Below the pieces are notes generated by a model. It was not told the origin of the DNA and did not search any database. It saw only the letters and a list, made by a program, of their open reading frames with translations. DNA of 64,000 bases, from contig DF237386.1 of NCBI GenBank assembly GCA_000708835.1, forward strand, positions 1 through 64,000. The letters run 5' to 3'. A program made the position numbers and the translations under genes. Of this stretch, positions 34,607 to 47,319 are shown piece by piece. The first letter of the stretch is position 1. Every line of letters starts with the position of its first letter. Source of the DNA: Klebsormidium nitens (Eukaryota > Streptophyta > Klebsormidiophyceae > Klebsormidiales > Klebsormidiaceae).

Positions 34607-37600
34607 ATGGATAGGGGATATAGTGAGGAGGAGTGGCGGCTCATTGAAGACTCTGACACCGAAGTGGGGCCAGGTGAGGGAAACGCAAAGAAGTCCAAGT
34701 CCAGCAGGGAAGCTGGCGGCCCGGCTGGTTTTCAACGGGAGGCTTCTCAGAGCGGAAGAAGAACTAGTACAAGCGAAAGTAACAAGGAGACTGACGCTGA
34801 TGTGCTAGCGGAGCTGGGAGTGACTTCTATTGCGGAGGCTGATGTCACCAAGCGGGTCATAGAAGACGTGGAGAGGGAGAGGGCAGAGACTGAGAAGCAG
34901 GTCCGAGGCGAGGAGAACAATGAGGAGGAGGGAGTCTCCGGTGGCGAGCTTGACAGACGAAGGATCAAGCAGCAGCTGTCTGTGCTGCGCAAGGAGATCG
35001 CGGCAGTCAGGGCAGGCTTGGAGGATGAGGCAGCTGAAGATGGTGTCAAGGTGGAAGCAGAGGACATTGGCACAGCCGGAGTTGACACTGCAGGCACAGA
35101 AGGTGATCATGCGCAGGAAGATGGGGCGCAAAAGCCATCTGCCACTCAGGGTGAGAGTGCTTGCTCCATTCTCTGTTGGCGGCTTCTTCCTTTTCGCTGC
35201 TTGGGCAACCGCCAATGGTTTTGGATTGTGTTCAGCTCTATTCGACCAGTTTGCAGACTAGCGGGCCCTACGTATGCTAAAGGATTTTCGGCGTTTTGGT
35301 TATCTCTTCTCCAGGGTGGTTGCCAGAAAAAAAAAGAACTGTCTGTAATCAAGTCAACGTTGCTGATTACTCGAAGTTCGCTCCTTCAGAAATTCTATTG
35401 GCGGTACGTTGTACTCCCTTTATACTGTCTGCCGTGTTGCGTTGCAAAATTTCAAGATCTCAGCTTTCCTTTCCGGTGCCTTATTGACTTTTACTGGGTC
35501 ATCCTTTCAAGAGCGCATCTTCAAGAAACCAACAATAGCCCTCTTGCGTTTCCAGCTCTTGTATGGATCTGAACGTGATTGACTTGAAGGCATCTTGGAG
35601 TTTTTAGTCTCGTTAAGTCTACTAGAACCTTGTGAACATGAAATTTGTGTCATTCTGAGGCCCCATGAACAATCAAAGATCTGTGAAATGAGTCTTACAA
35701 AGGTGTGATTACGCCAAGCGATGCTTTTCTGGGTCTGAAATGGTCGTCTGCGTTTTAAACAGATCCTCAAGCCGGAGTGTCCCTTCAAAGAGCCCTCGCT
35801 TCGCAGCGCCTGCAAGACCTGAAGGCCCAACGGCGCCAGCTGAGAGAACAGTTAGCTAAGCTAGAATCCTCCGACGCTGAGGGTCTAGAAGACACAGAAG
35901 CAACCAGATCCTCAGAAGGGAATGCTCGAAATCTTAGCGGAGAGAAGCGGAGAAACAGGGAGGGAGCACCAGGGATGGGGCTCAATGGGAGCGGTCTGGG
36001 GGAGAAGGAGGGGGGTGTCGAAGAAAGGGGGAAGAAGCGGGTGCGTTTTGAGGAAGGGCCGCGGAAGGAAGGCCCGGCGGCGAGTAGGCTGGGCGAAGCA
36101 ACTGGGATGCTCGAAACGGTAGGTACAAGTGAGGGTACTTTCGTCCAGCAGGTTGCAGGCTTAGTGGGAGATTGGACTTTTGAGTTCCCCGCTTTCTCTC
36201 TTTTGAAGTCAGTACCCAGTCTCATGACTGTTGAGTTGTCACAATGGTAAGTTCGTATTGTGGAGCTGGACGGTTATAAACATCTGGTCTCTTTGCAAGG
36301 TCGGTTGTCTTCCAGTCGATAAGTGGGACCTTTCCAGACGACGGTTGACTTCTCTCAGCTTTTGAGAGTCTGGACATCATGCTTGTTGGACATCTCTGTC
36401 TCGGTTCGGATTCTGATCTTCTCCGGATTCATGTATTGGGAAAGAACCTGCGAACTGCGAACTTGACTGGGACTGTCTGGTTGTTTTCCGAAAGAAGTGC
36501 TTGCATCCTTGACAGGAACGGGACCGCCTGATTCGGACAGGCGTCCTGACGCCTTTCAGCAGCGTCCAAGGGTACGAGAAGAAGGTGACGTCATCCGCCC
36601 CGAAGGCGACGTCATCAGCTCTCGAGCGGCGTCGGAATGGTTTTGTCGAAGACGATGATTTCGACACCGTTTTTGAGCCGCGGCCTTCTCAGAAACTGCT
36701 GACAGCACCGCGGCGAAGCGCGATCGAGGACTTTGGCGCGGGCGCGGAAGGTCTGGGAATCTCGGGCAGCTTAACCACTGGAGGGTTAAGGGGTTCGGAC
36801 GGGGAGAATGGCAGCGAAGACGAGCGGCTACAACAGGCGATCGCACGCACTGCGGCGCAGAACGAGGCGATCTACAAGTCGAAGGGCGTGATCAAGGTTC
36901 TGACGGGCGGCGACGTCCCAAAGCAAGAGCCGATCGCGCGGGACTTCCGGCGGAAAAACCAGAAGTACATACGACGCATTAGCGAGAAAGAGGAGGGCGT
37001 CGGCGGGAAGAAGTTCCGGCGGCGGCGGCCAGTTCCGGCGGCGCAGTTCCGGCTGAAGCGGGAATCGGGTTTGGAGGATTTGGGCGACGAGGGGGTTTCT
37101 GAGGAGGGGGATATTGAGGGGGGCAGAAGGAAGAGACGGAGAAAACTGGCTAAGGTTAAGAAGGAAGAGGGCACGGATAAAGAGTGGAGTCCGGGGAGTG
37201 ATGAGGAAGAGCTTTCGGACGAGGCCGGTGAGTCCCGCAGGGCTTTTTGACGACCTTCGGGCGTTTTGTATCGTCTGTAGTCTGCTGGTCGTGATATCTT
37301 TTGAAAACTCTCGTTTTCAACATCTCCGTTTGGCGTTGTCTCACCCCTATCGTGCGGAGCGCATGTGAAGGTCACTTACCTAAAAGGCGCCCGGAGTCTG
37401 ATCTTGAAATATACGATCTTTTTGAGCGTACAAGTCGCGATGCAGTCCCAAGGGTGGTGTCGTCGGACCGGTCGGATGGCATCTTGAAACTACGTATTGG
37501 GATCCGTTTCAGTGCTTATGGCGGATATTCTTATGTTTAATTCTCAAAGAAACTCGTGCTTTGAAACACTGGAACCAGCTTCCTTTTTGTGTGTTTGTGA

Positions 37601-40600
37601 ACGAATTCTTCCAGCCGTTCTATTTCCTTTCTTTAGTTTGTTGAGAACGTACATTCTCAACATTTCCCTTTCAGACGCCGGCGCGCTCCTCCCCTTGGAA
37701 GAAGCCAAACCCGACGTCGTCATCGAAGGGGGCCTGCGCATCCCGGGGGGCATCTACGACCGGTTGTTTGCGTATCAGCAAACGGGCGTGAAGTGGTTAT
37801 GGGAGCTCCACTGCCAAAAAGCCGGGGGGATCATCGGGGATGAGATGGGCCTCGGGAAAACGGTGCAACTGGTCGCCTTTTTGGGAGCGCTACACTACTC
37901 GGGGCTGTACCAACCGAGCATCGTCGTGTGCCCGGTGACTCTACTCCGGCAGTGGAAGCGGGAGGTGCAGGCGTGGTAAGTGTCAAGCTTGCGGAGTTGT
38001 TTCGCTCCGGTTGATATCGCCGGGCGAACTTACTTCAGTCTAAACGAGTGTGCTCTTCCCGGTCATTCAGTCGTACTTCTTTAGAGCTTGATTGCCTTCT
38101 TAATGCTGCTTGTGCTTTTGGCTGAAGTACGCCTTTGTGAAAGTAATCCGGAGCAAGCCCGTTGGTCCATGCCTGCTCTGCATGACACTAGAACGAGGAG
38201 GTGAAAGGACTTAAGGTTCCGCGTGTCCGAAAACTGCTGGGCTCACAAGCTTTGCATCTCCGGTCCGCGTACAGCTTTGTACACTGCCTCTCTAGCAAAA
38301 TTCTGTACCAGGTCTGTACTCCTCATGCCACGTGATCGATTGAAGCGTTCTCATTGGTCCGGAGGACCGGAGATGAGCGCTCAGCCATTTCGGTCGACGC
38401 GAAACCTTAGACCTATGACTGATGGCTTCTGTCGAATGCTGCCGCTGATGCTTCGGCGGGACATTTGTAACACTAGTGCTCTGTATGATCCAAGAGCCGC
38501 GGAAATGAGCTTACCTGTGTTTGTAACCCGATTGCTTCTGGGAGCTGTGATCCCGGTTTGTCACCGCTTGACAGCTTCAAAGATTTCTGGAGTACCTTCT
38601 CCAAACAGAGTCCTGCTCCTTGAAATGGCAATTGAATGCGATTCCGCAATCTCTACGTGGTGGTAGACCTGGCGCTCGATCACGTGGTCATCTCTTTAGT
38701 TTCCTTGCCTTTTTCTGCCGCATGTCCGGCAATCGTTTTTATCCCCACCATCCGCCCAGGTATCCGCGATTCAAGGTCGCCATACTGCACGACTCCGCAA
38801 CACCATCTGGTGGCGCTCCGAAAGATGAAGAGGATCCGCGGAGCAGCGACGACGAGAACGAGAGCGAGGAGGAAATCCAGACGGCGAAGTCCAAGGCTGG
38901 AAAGAGCCACAGGTAATGGTTCGCAAGTCCTTTGACGCATTGAATAATAGCCGATGGCGGATTTGAGTCAAATCTTTCGTCGGCTAAAACCGTGTGGTCA
39001 TTGATGACGAACTTTACCCGCCTCTTCTTGTCTGATTGTCAAACTAAACCCACACCTTCCTCTTGGGCACCCACGCTACCGTACCAACACGCCGGTTGGG
39101 CAGATTTTTGCCCAATAATCAATTACGTACGTTCTGAAAATTGGGCAACTCATTTTGGAATTTTTGGAAAATTTGAAATTTTTAAAATATATGCAGAAAA
39201 CCATTTTTTCACCAGCCAAAAAACGTCAAAGATCAAATATTGGAATTTTGGTTCATTTGAAATGTTTGGGCAGAAAAAATATAATGGTATTGAATGTATT
39301 GAATTTTTTTGGGCAAAATTAAAAATAATTAATTGATGCCCAAACGGCGTGTTGGTACGAGTACTTGAGTAGCATCCCTTTCAAATGAAGGACAATCCGC
39401 AAGCTGTTCTATTACACACGCCATGCCTTTCGGGCCGGTTGCACCGGCAACAAAACAGAAGAAGCTAGCTTAAGAAAGGAAGATATGAAACAGAGAAACC
39501 TCGCCTTTCGCAGATGGGACGCTCTAATTGCTGCCACGGTGAACCGCCCCGACGGGCTGCTGCTGACGTCATACGAGCAGCTGCGGATCCAGCGGGAAAA
39601 GCTGCTGGACATCCCCTGGGGATACGCTATCCTGGACGAGGGCCATAGGATACGGAACCCGGACGCCGACATCACGCTGGTATGCAAGCAGGTGAGGGAG
39701 CGGGTGAAAGCTGACGTCGTGGTCGTTTGTTTGTGGCAGGTGCTCATTGCTTCTCGAAGTTCCCTAAAAAACATAGCAGCAGAGAACGGCGAGTGATCCA
39801 TTTACAACACTGTCTTTTTGGAGCACAACAACCCTTCTTTCATCGTCCTTCAGTTCAACTTCTGCCAGCTACAACCTGTGCAACTTGTGACGAATCCACT
39901 ATTCGTGGGGATAGGCTTTTGGAATGCTCCATCTGGAAGCTGCAATCTCACAGGATCTTGAGAGGCTACGATGGACTTTTGGAGCTTGGGCGTCTTCTTG
40001 TCCTCTGCTCGAAGTTGATCAGTATGTGTCTCCTTCTGGTTGACGTCAATACGACTCTTTCGATCCGCGTTCTGCAGGTGCACAGATTCATGGGATTTTT
40101 ATGTCCGACTCCGTATGTCACTACCACAGGAGGTCGCAAAACAATGTACTTCTGGTGGTGGAATTGTCAACTCCCAAAACGTTTCAGCGGCAACTGACAT
40201 CAAACCTCCAAAGACCTGTTCTTGCAGCTGCAAACGGTACACCGTATCGTCATGTCCGGCGCTCCCATCCAGAACAAGCTGCCACAGTCCGCTTTCCAAC
40301 ATCGCAAGTCAAAGGCAACACGTGATCATCAAAATCAGAAATTCATGACATCCATAAGCCTTCCAGCGAAAACCTGACATTCTCAAAATTCTGTTTTGCA
40401 GCTGCAAACGGTACATCGGATCGTCATGTCCGGCGCTCCCATCCAGAACAAGCTGACGGAGCTCTGGTCGCTCTTCGACTTCGTCTTCCCCGGAAAGCTG
40501 GGCACACTGCCCGTCTTCCAGTCGCAGTTTGCGCTGCCGATCGCGATTGGCGGGTACGCCAACGCGAGCCAGCTTCAGGTAAGATTTTTTCCTGATTTCA

Positions 40601-43600
40601 TAAGTGGAGTCTTTGTTATGATTCCAAATTCTAGGTTAAACACTTCTGCTGGTTCGTATTCAAGAGGCAGGATACTACTACGCAGTTTCTCCCGCCGGTT
40701 GCATTTGGCGGGTGTGCCGTGCAACACGCTATAGATAGGTCCTGTTTTCACCAGTTTGCATTTGATGATGCTCGAGAAACAGTCCGTGCTGAAAGCCAGT
40801 TTTTGGACGGATCAAAAAGCCGTTGTTTTAAAGAGGAAAGGAAGAGACCACGGTAGAGAGCATGGATTCTTGCGGTGGCCCACAAAGCGGCTAGGTCGTT
40901 CGGCATGTAATTCTCCAATCGTGTGTTCAGGACTGGTTTTTATACTGCAGATTTCGAGGATCCATGCACTGGAGTTGGGTCTTTTGGTCGCAAAAGGCAA
41001 CCTTCTTGACCAGTAATTCCAAGGCGCAGCTTTTTTGGCTCCTGTAATTGTTTGCTAACATTCCGCGCATTGAAACACCCACATGAGGTTCCATATGTCA
41101 GTTTTATGACGCTTTTTCCAGTATTATTGATGTAGTCCATCTTTTTGTTGGGGGGAAAGCGGAGATACCTAAATTAGATTCAATATTAAGGTAATTACAG
41201 AACCCGAATATCCGTTCCGCGTATGCTTTAACAGGCAATGATAAGTTACTCGTCACTGGTGCAGGCGAGCACGGCTTACAAGTGCGCAGTGGTTCTCCGC
41301 GACCTGATCATGCCGTACCTGCTGCGGCGCATGAAGGCCGACGTAGAAGCGCAACTTCCGAAGAAGACGGAACAGGTAAGGACATTTGGCAAGGTCGTAA
41401 TTCAACTCCATCAAGCGTCCCTGGAGAAGCCAATCAAAACGTAGAAAACATGCACACGGTTTGCGTACTGCCAAGCTCTTTATCGGCTTTGATGTCAAGA
41501 TACCTTTGACAGTCAACGGCTATCACTTCTAACGCTCGGAGCGAGAGTAGAAAGGATTTGCAAGAGCGATTGCACGACGTCACATGGATGCGAGGGTGCT
41601 CCATTTCTGTGAAATGGATTCTTTTGGTGAGGGCAGATCAAGGTGTCTTCACATGACACCTTCACAATCTGCCTGGTTTTTATTGGGACGATGCTGAGCG
41701 CTTATTTTGGGCAATCGCAACGCATTGGCTTCCCCTTTCAGCGACGCTTGCCCTCAAGTTACGGCTAAGTGATGTGATTGGCTAACTGTTCCCAAGTATT
41801 AACTCCTCCAACATTGACATGTATTACCACGTGCTCTTTTCCAGCGTCGTATGAGGTCTAGGGAATGCTCTGAGAGGATCGGGACGCGGTACTTCCAGCC
41901 TGATGACGTCAAACAGTCATGTCGTGCTGGCGTCGGCTGTTGTAAATTCTGGTAGGTCCTTTTCGTCTCGCTTACGGAAGAACAACGACGGGTCTACCGC
42001 CCTTCCTGGCGTCGAACGAGGTCGAGGCGATTATCGCTGGAATCCGGGATGCACCTCTGAACTTGTGGATGCTGACGTCACCTCCTGCACTTGTACCAGG
42101 TTCTCTTCGTCTCGCTGACGGAAGAACAACGGCGTGTCTACCGCTCCTTTCTGGCGTCGAACGAGGTCGAGGCAATCATTGCTGGGGACCGAAATGCGCT
42201 GTACGGAATTGACATCATGCGCAAAATCTGCAACCATCCCGACTTGTTGGAAAGGGATGAGATGGCGGCGCATGAGGACTACGGGAACCCGGAGCGGAGC
42301 GGCAAGCTGAAAGTTGTTTCAAAGGTATGGGTCAATTCTTCAGAACTTGAGAGTCAAGAGGGGAAGGCGGAACAAAGCAGCTTCCGCTTTGACATTGCCA
42401 GATTGTTGAAAGGAGCAAAGTGAAACGTGTGGTCAGGTACAAGTTTTGCAGGTTGTCTTCACATGCTTAGGTATTACAGCTTCTGCCAACCAGGTTGCTG
42501 ATCCGAATGAGAATTCAATGCCAATCCTCACTGTGTCTCCGTGCAACCCGGGCCTGTAAAGGGCATTTAGTTCTGCTTCTCTTTTGCAGGCTCGCAATTG
42601 ACAAGATTTCCGTCGCTGCTTACGTCATCACGTAAATCGTGTCAGCACCGGGTCTCCCCGTAACACTCTCGAAAAGTCGCAGTGCTGTCGCACGTTCCTC
42701 CTCTTCCAGAAATAGAACATGCTGAACCCTGTACATTACATCCGCCGACGTCAGTGCTAAGCTGACTTCGTCACCGTGTCCCACTGCAGATTCTGCCCCT
42801 CTGGAAGGCGCAGGGTCACCGCGTTCTTCTCTTCTGCCAGACGCAGCAGATGCTCGACATCATTGAGAACTTCGTGGTCAATGTGCCGTTTGTGTATCGG
42901 CGGATGGACGGCAACACGCCCATCAACCAGCGCATGGCGATCATTGACGAGTTCAACAACTCGGATGCCGTCTTCATCCTTATTCTGACCACTAAGGTGA
43001 GGATTTTAGGTTCGGATTCAGGATTTGATCTGGTTTTTAGCCTCGGTTTAGCTTTGGCCGAACACGCTGAAGTAGCGCTTGTCGAATATCGACAGTTCAA
43101 CAAACCGGATGCGGTCTTCATCCCTATTTTGACCACTAATGTGAGGGGTTTTTCACATCAACAATTGGGTTTGATTCTCCGTTCTCTTTGTCACATGCTG
43201 AACTGCGGATTGTCGACAACTCGTGTGATTTTCTTAGTGGCTGTGGCTAACAAGGCCGGGAAAATCATCGATCCCATGCAAACAGACATTGCGCTTGTCT
43301 TGATGCTCTTCTTTGACCTTCCCAGTCAGAGCATTGGAATGGCTGATGAGAATAGTCCAGATAGAGGACCTATTTGACAGCTTGGAAGCAACCATTCCCT
43401 CTCTTTTGGTTCTGCGATTGACAAAATGCTGCTTTAGGATCACCCGCATTCTGCCTTCTATTGTAAGTAAACTTGGTTGATTCCTGGCAGTAGGCAGTAA
43501 CTTCGACCTCCTGAATCTATATGTTCTTTCTTGGCAGTGCGTTGATCATGCGCGTGAGTTTTTACCGTTTCTTTTCTCCAGGTCGGTGGGTTAGGCACTA

Positions 43601-45057
43601 ACTTGATTGGCGCCAACCGGGTTATCATCTTCGACCCCGACTGGAACCCGTCCACGGACATGCAAGCCCGCGAGCGCGCGTGGCGCATTGGCCAGAAGCG
43701 TGACGTCACCGTCTACCGGCTCATAACCAGCGGGACGATTGAAGAGAAGGTTTACCACCGTCAGATCTACAAGCACTTCCTGACAAACAAGATTCTGAGG
43801 GATCCCCGGCAGCGGCGCTTCTTCAAGGCCAAAGACTTGACGGATTTGTTCATGTTGGGGGACGAAGATTCCGGCAGGGGGACGGAAACGAGTGAGATTT
43901 TTGGGGGAGGGGAAGAGCGGGCCGAGCGCGGGCCGAATGTGAGGGCGCGACTATTGAACGGGATGAGGAAGGCTAGAGCTTCCGGCGCTGTGGGTAGCGA
44001 CGAAGAGAACGGGAGGTTAGCTTTAGAGGGGCCCAGCCGGAAGGGGAAGGAGAAAGTGTCGGACGACGAGGAAGGTTTAGAGGGGCTCTACAGGGAGGAC
44101 GCAGTCGACGAGAAGCCTAAAGCTTCCGGGGAAGAAACCGGGCTTCTGAAGAGTCTTTTCGAGAGCACCGGGGTGCATTCGACGATGGACCATGATCAGA
44201 TAGTTGGGGCGAACGATCCGGAAAACGTTATCGTGGATTACGAGGCGAATCGCGTCGCTAGACGGGCCGCGGAGGCTCTGAAGCAGAGCCGAGCCGCACG
44301 TGCGAGTGCTGACGTGGCAGTGCCCACGTGGACCGGGCGCTCGGGGGCGGCGGGCGCACCGGATGGGGTTAGGCGGCGGTTTGGGGCGACGGTTAACTCG
44401 CGGATTGTGCAGCAGACCCGGGTTAGCACGTCGCCGGAAGGGTCTGCAGGAACTGGAGGGTTAAGTGGCGGGTTAACTAGACCCGGAGGCCTGGGCGGAG
44501 CTGGTCGGGGGGCGCTTAGCTCGAGCGCTCTGTTGGCGAGAGTAAGGGAAGGAAGGCTGGCGGCGGAAGAAACGCACACTGGGGCGGAGCCAAGCGGATC
44601 GGGGTTAGCGGGCGGGTTAAGGAGGTCCGCGAGCCCACTAGCGGGAGGGTTAAGGGCGTCGTCAAGGGAAAGCAGTCCCATGGTGCAAAGTCCAAGCAGT
44701 GCACTGAAGGGAGCCTCTAACGGGTTGAGTGTGAAGAGCGAACCGTCAACGAGCGGAAAAGAGGGGGTTGCGGCGGGTGGTATAGCCAACGGAAACAGAG
44801 GCGGAAGCAAAGCGAGCGGGAAACGGAAGGTGGGCGGAGGGTCTTTGCAGCCAGAGATTTTGATTCGGCAGATATGCACGTTCTTGCAAGAGAGGGGCGG
44901 AGAGGCTCCGTCGGCTGAGCTTGTGCAGCATTTCGCGGAGAGGGTGAGGGAAGAAGACATGGCGCTTTTCAGGCAGCTGCTGAAACAGATAGCGACTCTG
45001 AAGAAGAGCGAGACGGGGGGTCCTTCGACTTGGGTGATCAAGCCAGAGTATCAATAA
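34607..45057 (+). CDS. CSB/ERCC6-type SNF2 ATPase (CHR8-like)
   Basis: DNA-dependent ATPase of transcription-coupled nucleotide excision repair, nuclear, 1479 aa. Exons: 34607-35150, 35763-36118, 36516-37227, 37675-37975, 38760-38912, 39514-39691, 40402-40578, 41265-41375, 42100-42324, 42790-42996, 43582-45057; phases agree. The acidic N-terminus has the CSB block [14 protein letters not shown] (~301). ATPase lobe 1 has Walker [10 protein letters not shown] (~595), DEGH (~729) and [10 protein letters not shown] (~757). Lobe 2 carries [48 protein letters not shown] and [10 protein letters not shown] (motif VI). [11 protein letters not shown] (~1185) and the winged-helix-like C-terminus match CSB rather than other SNF2 groups. 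The ATG at 34607 is the first in the long frame. An intronic MITE and four clusters of exon-edge copies are present. Confidence 0.95.
39080..39359. mobile_element. MITE with 23-bp terminal inverted repeats
   Basis: A 280-bp AT-rich element in CSB intron 5. The ends are cgtaccaacacgccggttgggca and its inverse with one mismatch (22/23). The interior is much richer in A/T than the host intron and non-coding. No target-site duplication is evident, so the superfamily is undetermined. Confidence 0.9.
40071..40401 (+). repeat. Two copies of CSB exon 7 5' edge
   Basis: Copies start at 40078 (decayed) and 40228 (close match over ~65 bases, acceptor cttgcag intact) before the true exon at 40402; spacings 150 and 174. 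They encode [18 protein letters not shown], the motif III region. The nearer copy diverges after aacaagctg. Confidence 0.9.
40660..40745 (+). repeat. Decayed copy of CSB exon 7 3' edge
   Basis: cgcagtttct, then ttggcgggtgtgcc, aligns with the exon end (cgcagtttgc, attggcgggtacgcc). The expected donor falls at 40739, 160 bases after the true donor at 40579. Exon 7 therefore has copies at both edges. Confidence 0.75.
41951..42099 (+). repeat. Copy of CSB exon 9 5' edge
   Basis: Begins at 41956, 144 bases before the true exon at 42100. About 85 bases match, including cggaagaacaacg and tggcgtcgaacgaggtcgag, and the repeat includes intron sequence (gctgacgtc). Small deletions shift its frame. Confidence 0.94.
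43070..43160 (+). repeat. Copy of CSB exon 10 3' edge with donor
   Basis: gttcaacaaaccggatgcgg through gaccactaat plus GTGAGG repeats the exon end; the copied donor is at 43141, 144 bases after the true one at 42997. Confidence 0.93.
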
Positions 45058-46040
45058 GGTTGAGCTTGCTGTTGGTACGAGAGTATCATTGTTATTGCAC
45101 ACGCTAAGACAACGTGGACGAACAGCGTCAGAGGTGCTTGCACGCAGGTCAGAGTTGCCGAGTCGGGTCTCTACATCTGTACATGATTGAGATATTCCTG
45201 GTTTGAAACACGGGGCATGCAATGCTGTCTGTAACCTCCAACCGGCCAGCCGTGCGCCGTCACAGCAGGGGCGTTGGCGTACGGTCCAGTGATAGAATTA
45301 TCACTTTGGGCCCAATTCGTGGCTGGCGGGCGGCCGCCACCTTGACTCATCAGGGCGTACTTTTTACATGCGCATACAGCAAGTGCGTCAATGTGGCATT
45401 AGTGCACGCTTGAGATAATTGAATGACACGTGGTCTCTGCGGCTCCCTAGCAGGTTCACGCGTGCGCGGATGCCGCTTTGCCTGATACAACATGTACGTC
45501 ACATTTTGAACGAACTTGTTACGTGCTTGGCCGTCGCAAATAACACAAGTAAGTTTACCAGTGCATGTACCGTGGTAGGCCGTTTTGAGTCCGTTTCGCA
45601 CTTGATCGCGACCGGCTCCATTCTCGAGCTAGCTAGCAATTCAGGGCCGCGCTTTCCGTGTAAGGCTCATGCATTCAGTGATTCACTTAGACCCGACGTT
45701 AGTACAGCCGATTTTGGCAACGATCATATGAGCAAATTGTACGTACCGTCGCGGTCACGATATATAATTACCTCAGGGAAACTTGTAAGCTGTCACTGCA
45801 TGAAGCTAGATCGAGACCGAAAAGCGCGTGAGGGACTAATTATGGACACATAGACTGAGCCGCGCTCCCACAGGCGGCTCATGTTCAATTAGCTGCACCG
45901 CGTGGATGCAGCTCCGTGCGAGAAAGCGGGCTCCAGTGTTTATCGATCTCAAGGACGAAATCAATAAGCACTTGCGCATGGTATAGAAAATACCGTTGTC
46001 ATGCATGCAAAGCACTCCCTAAGCACATAGCTGCAGTTGA

Positions 46041-46090
46041 TTACTGTAGTATTTTTACTGTAGTATTTAGTATTTACTGTAGTATTTCTA
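46041..46090. repeat. tactgtagtattt short tandem repeat
   Basis: Three imperfect units of ~13-18 bases. Simple sequence. Confidence 0.85.
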
Positions 46091-46699
46091 CTGGCGGCAG
46101 GGCGCCCAAGAAACATACCCGCTACCCTTTCTGGCTCTTCTTGAGTTCAGAAGGAAGCTAGCAATGCTGAATGATTCCTCAAAGGATGTTTGGTAAGCAA
46201 GGTTCAAAGACGTGCAACAACTGCATGAACTGCATCTCAGAGTGCACAAAATCCTTTGACAAACGGATTTGCGGGGAAGAGGGGCCGTCTCAAAAAGAAT
46301 GTATCGTCGAGATCCATAAAGAAGGAACCTGGTGGCCTGGCAGATACACGGAAGGTTGACGGCAGGATCCACCCATACAAGCACGGCGAAATCTGCGCAG
46401 AGCGGACTGAATATTGAAGAGAAGGAGGGGAAACATCAGTCGAGGAGGAGGATGCGCTGGGCGGGCGGATTCGAAGACTGTGATTAGCGCAAGTATACAG
46501 AGGGCGTCAATAGCTACCGTCAAGGCCTAAATGCAGCTTAACGACTTTACTTTCCGCTACGCGTTTCTTTGAGTATTACAGAACCTTCATTCGTGCTAGT
46601 CGATGTTTAGAATCTAACAATCTACTCAACCTTGGTCTTTGAGCTCCGTTCTCTGACCTATTCAGCCGTAGTGTTTCGATGGCTCCGAAACATGGCTAA

Positions 46700-47308
46700 C
46701 ATGAAAGTGCAAGGACGAAAACTTTTTCATTGCCCTCACGTGTTTCAATCCTGCTTTGTCCAAACTCTGATGACGTTCTCTTCTGCCGGAGGGTGAGCTG
46801 TCGGTGGGGACGCTTTTGTGGCGAACTGCGTTGCAAACGGCGATCGCATAAGCTATGGCATGAGCTATGCGAAATTGAAGCCAGATGGGTCTGCTCGTGA
46901 ACCAATGAGACAAGACGAGTGATCGGTGCATGCAAAGTCGAAGGCGACCCTCCCATTCGAAACGTACATCTTTGCCAAGAGTAGGCTTTTGTGAAGCACT
47001 AGAGAAGGCAGTAAAAATTCCGAATGTCGTTCGGATTCGGCACCGTCTCTAGTTTGGCAACAGAGAAGTACGTGCTTATACTTGGAAGCCAGCGCTGAAA
47101 TGGACTCTTCGCTTCACGTTAGAAGAAAACAATGTAGACAACCTTTCTTCACAGGAGAACTATATAATGTAACGGGCCCGGTGCAATTGATCAAGTATTT
47201 GACTAGTGACACCGGTCCCATCGCCTATCAGATTCTACAGATTTGGACAATATCTGAACCCCCTTTGAGCCGGAAAACAATCTGAGAGAGACAGAAGTCC
47301 TTACGAGC
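46700..47308 (-). repeat. Dispersed repeat, copy A, 3' of the P450
   Basis: About 600 bases aligning end to end with 56862-57423 in the same orientation (shared anchors ccctcacgtgt, aggcttttgtgaagca, tttggcaacrgagaag, cccatcgcct/tccatcgcct). Non-coding in all frames. It stops about 12 bases from the P450 stop codon, so it probably provides the P450 3' UTR. Confidence 0.88.
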
Positions 47309-47319
47309 AACCAGTTGTG

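Larger units (their letters stand above)
45058..47319. other. Intergenic between convergent CSB and P450 genes
   Basis: Holds the CSB 3' UTR, a tactgtagtattt microsatellite, and copy A of a dispersed repeat next to the P450 stop codon. Short frames such as 46171-46359 have no recognisable domain or codon bias. No gene supported. Confidence 0.6.

Noticed and set aside
44238-45041. 267-codon minus-strand open frame opposite the CSB C-terminus
   Set aside because: Shadow frame caused by the GC-rich, low-complexity Gly/Ser coding strand.
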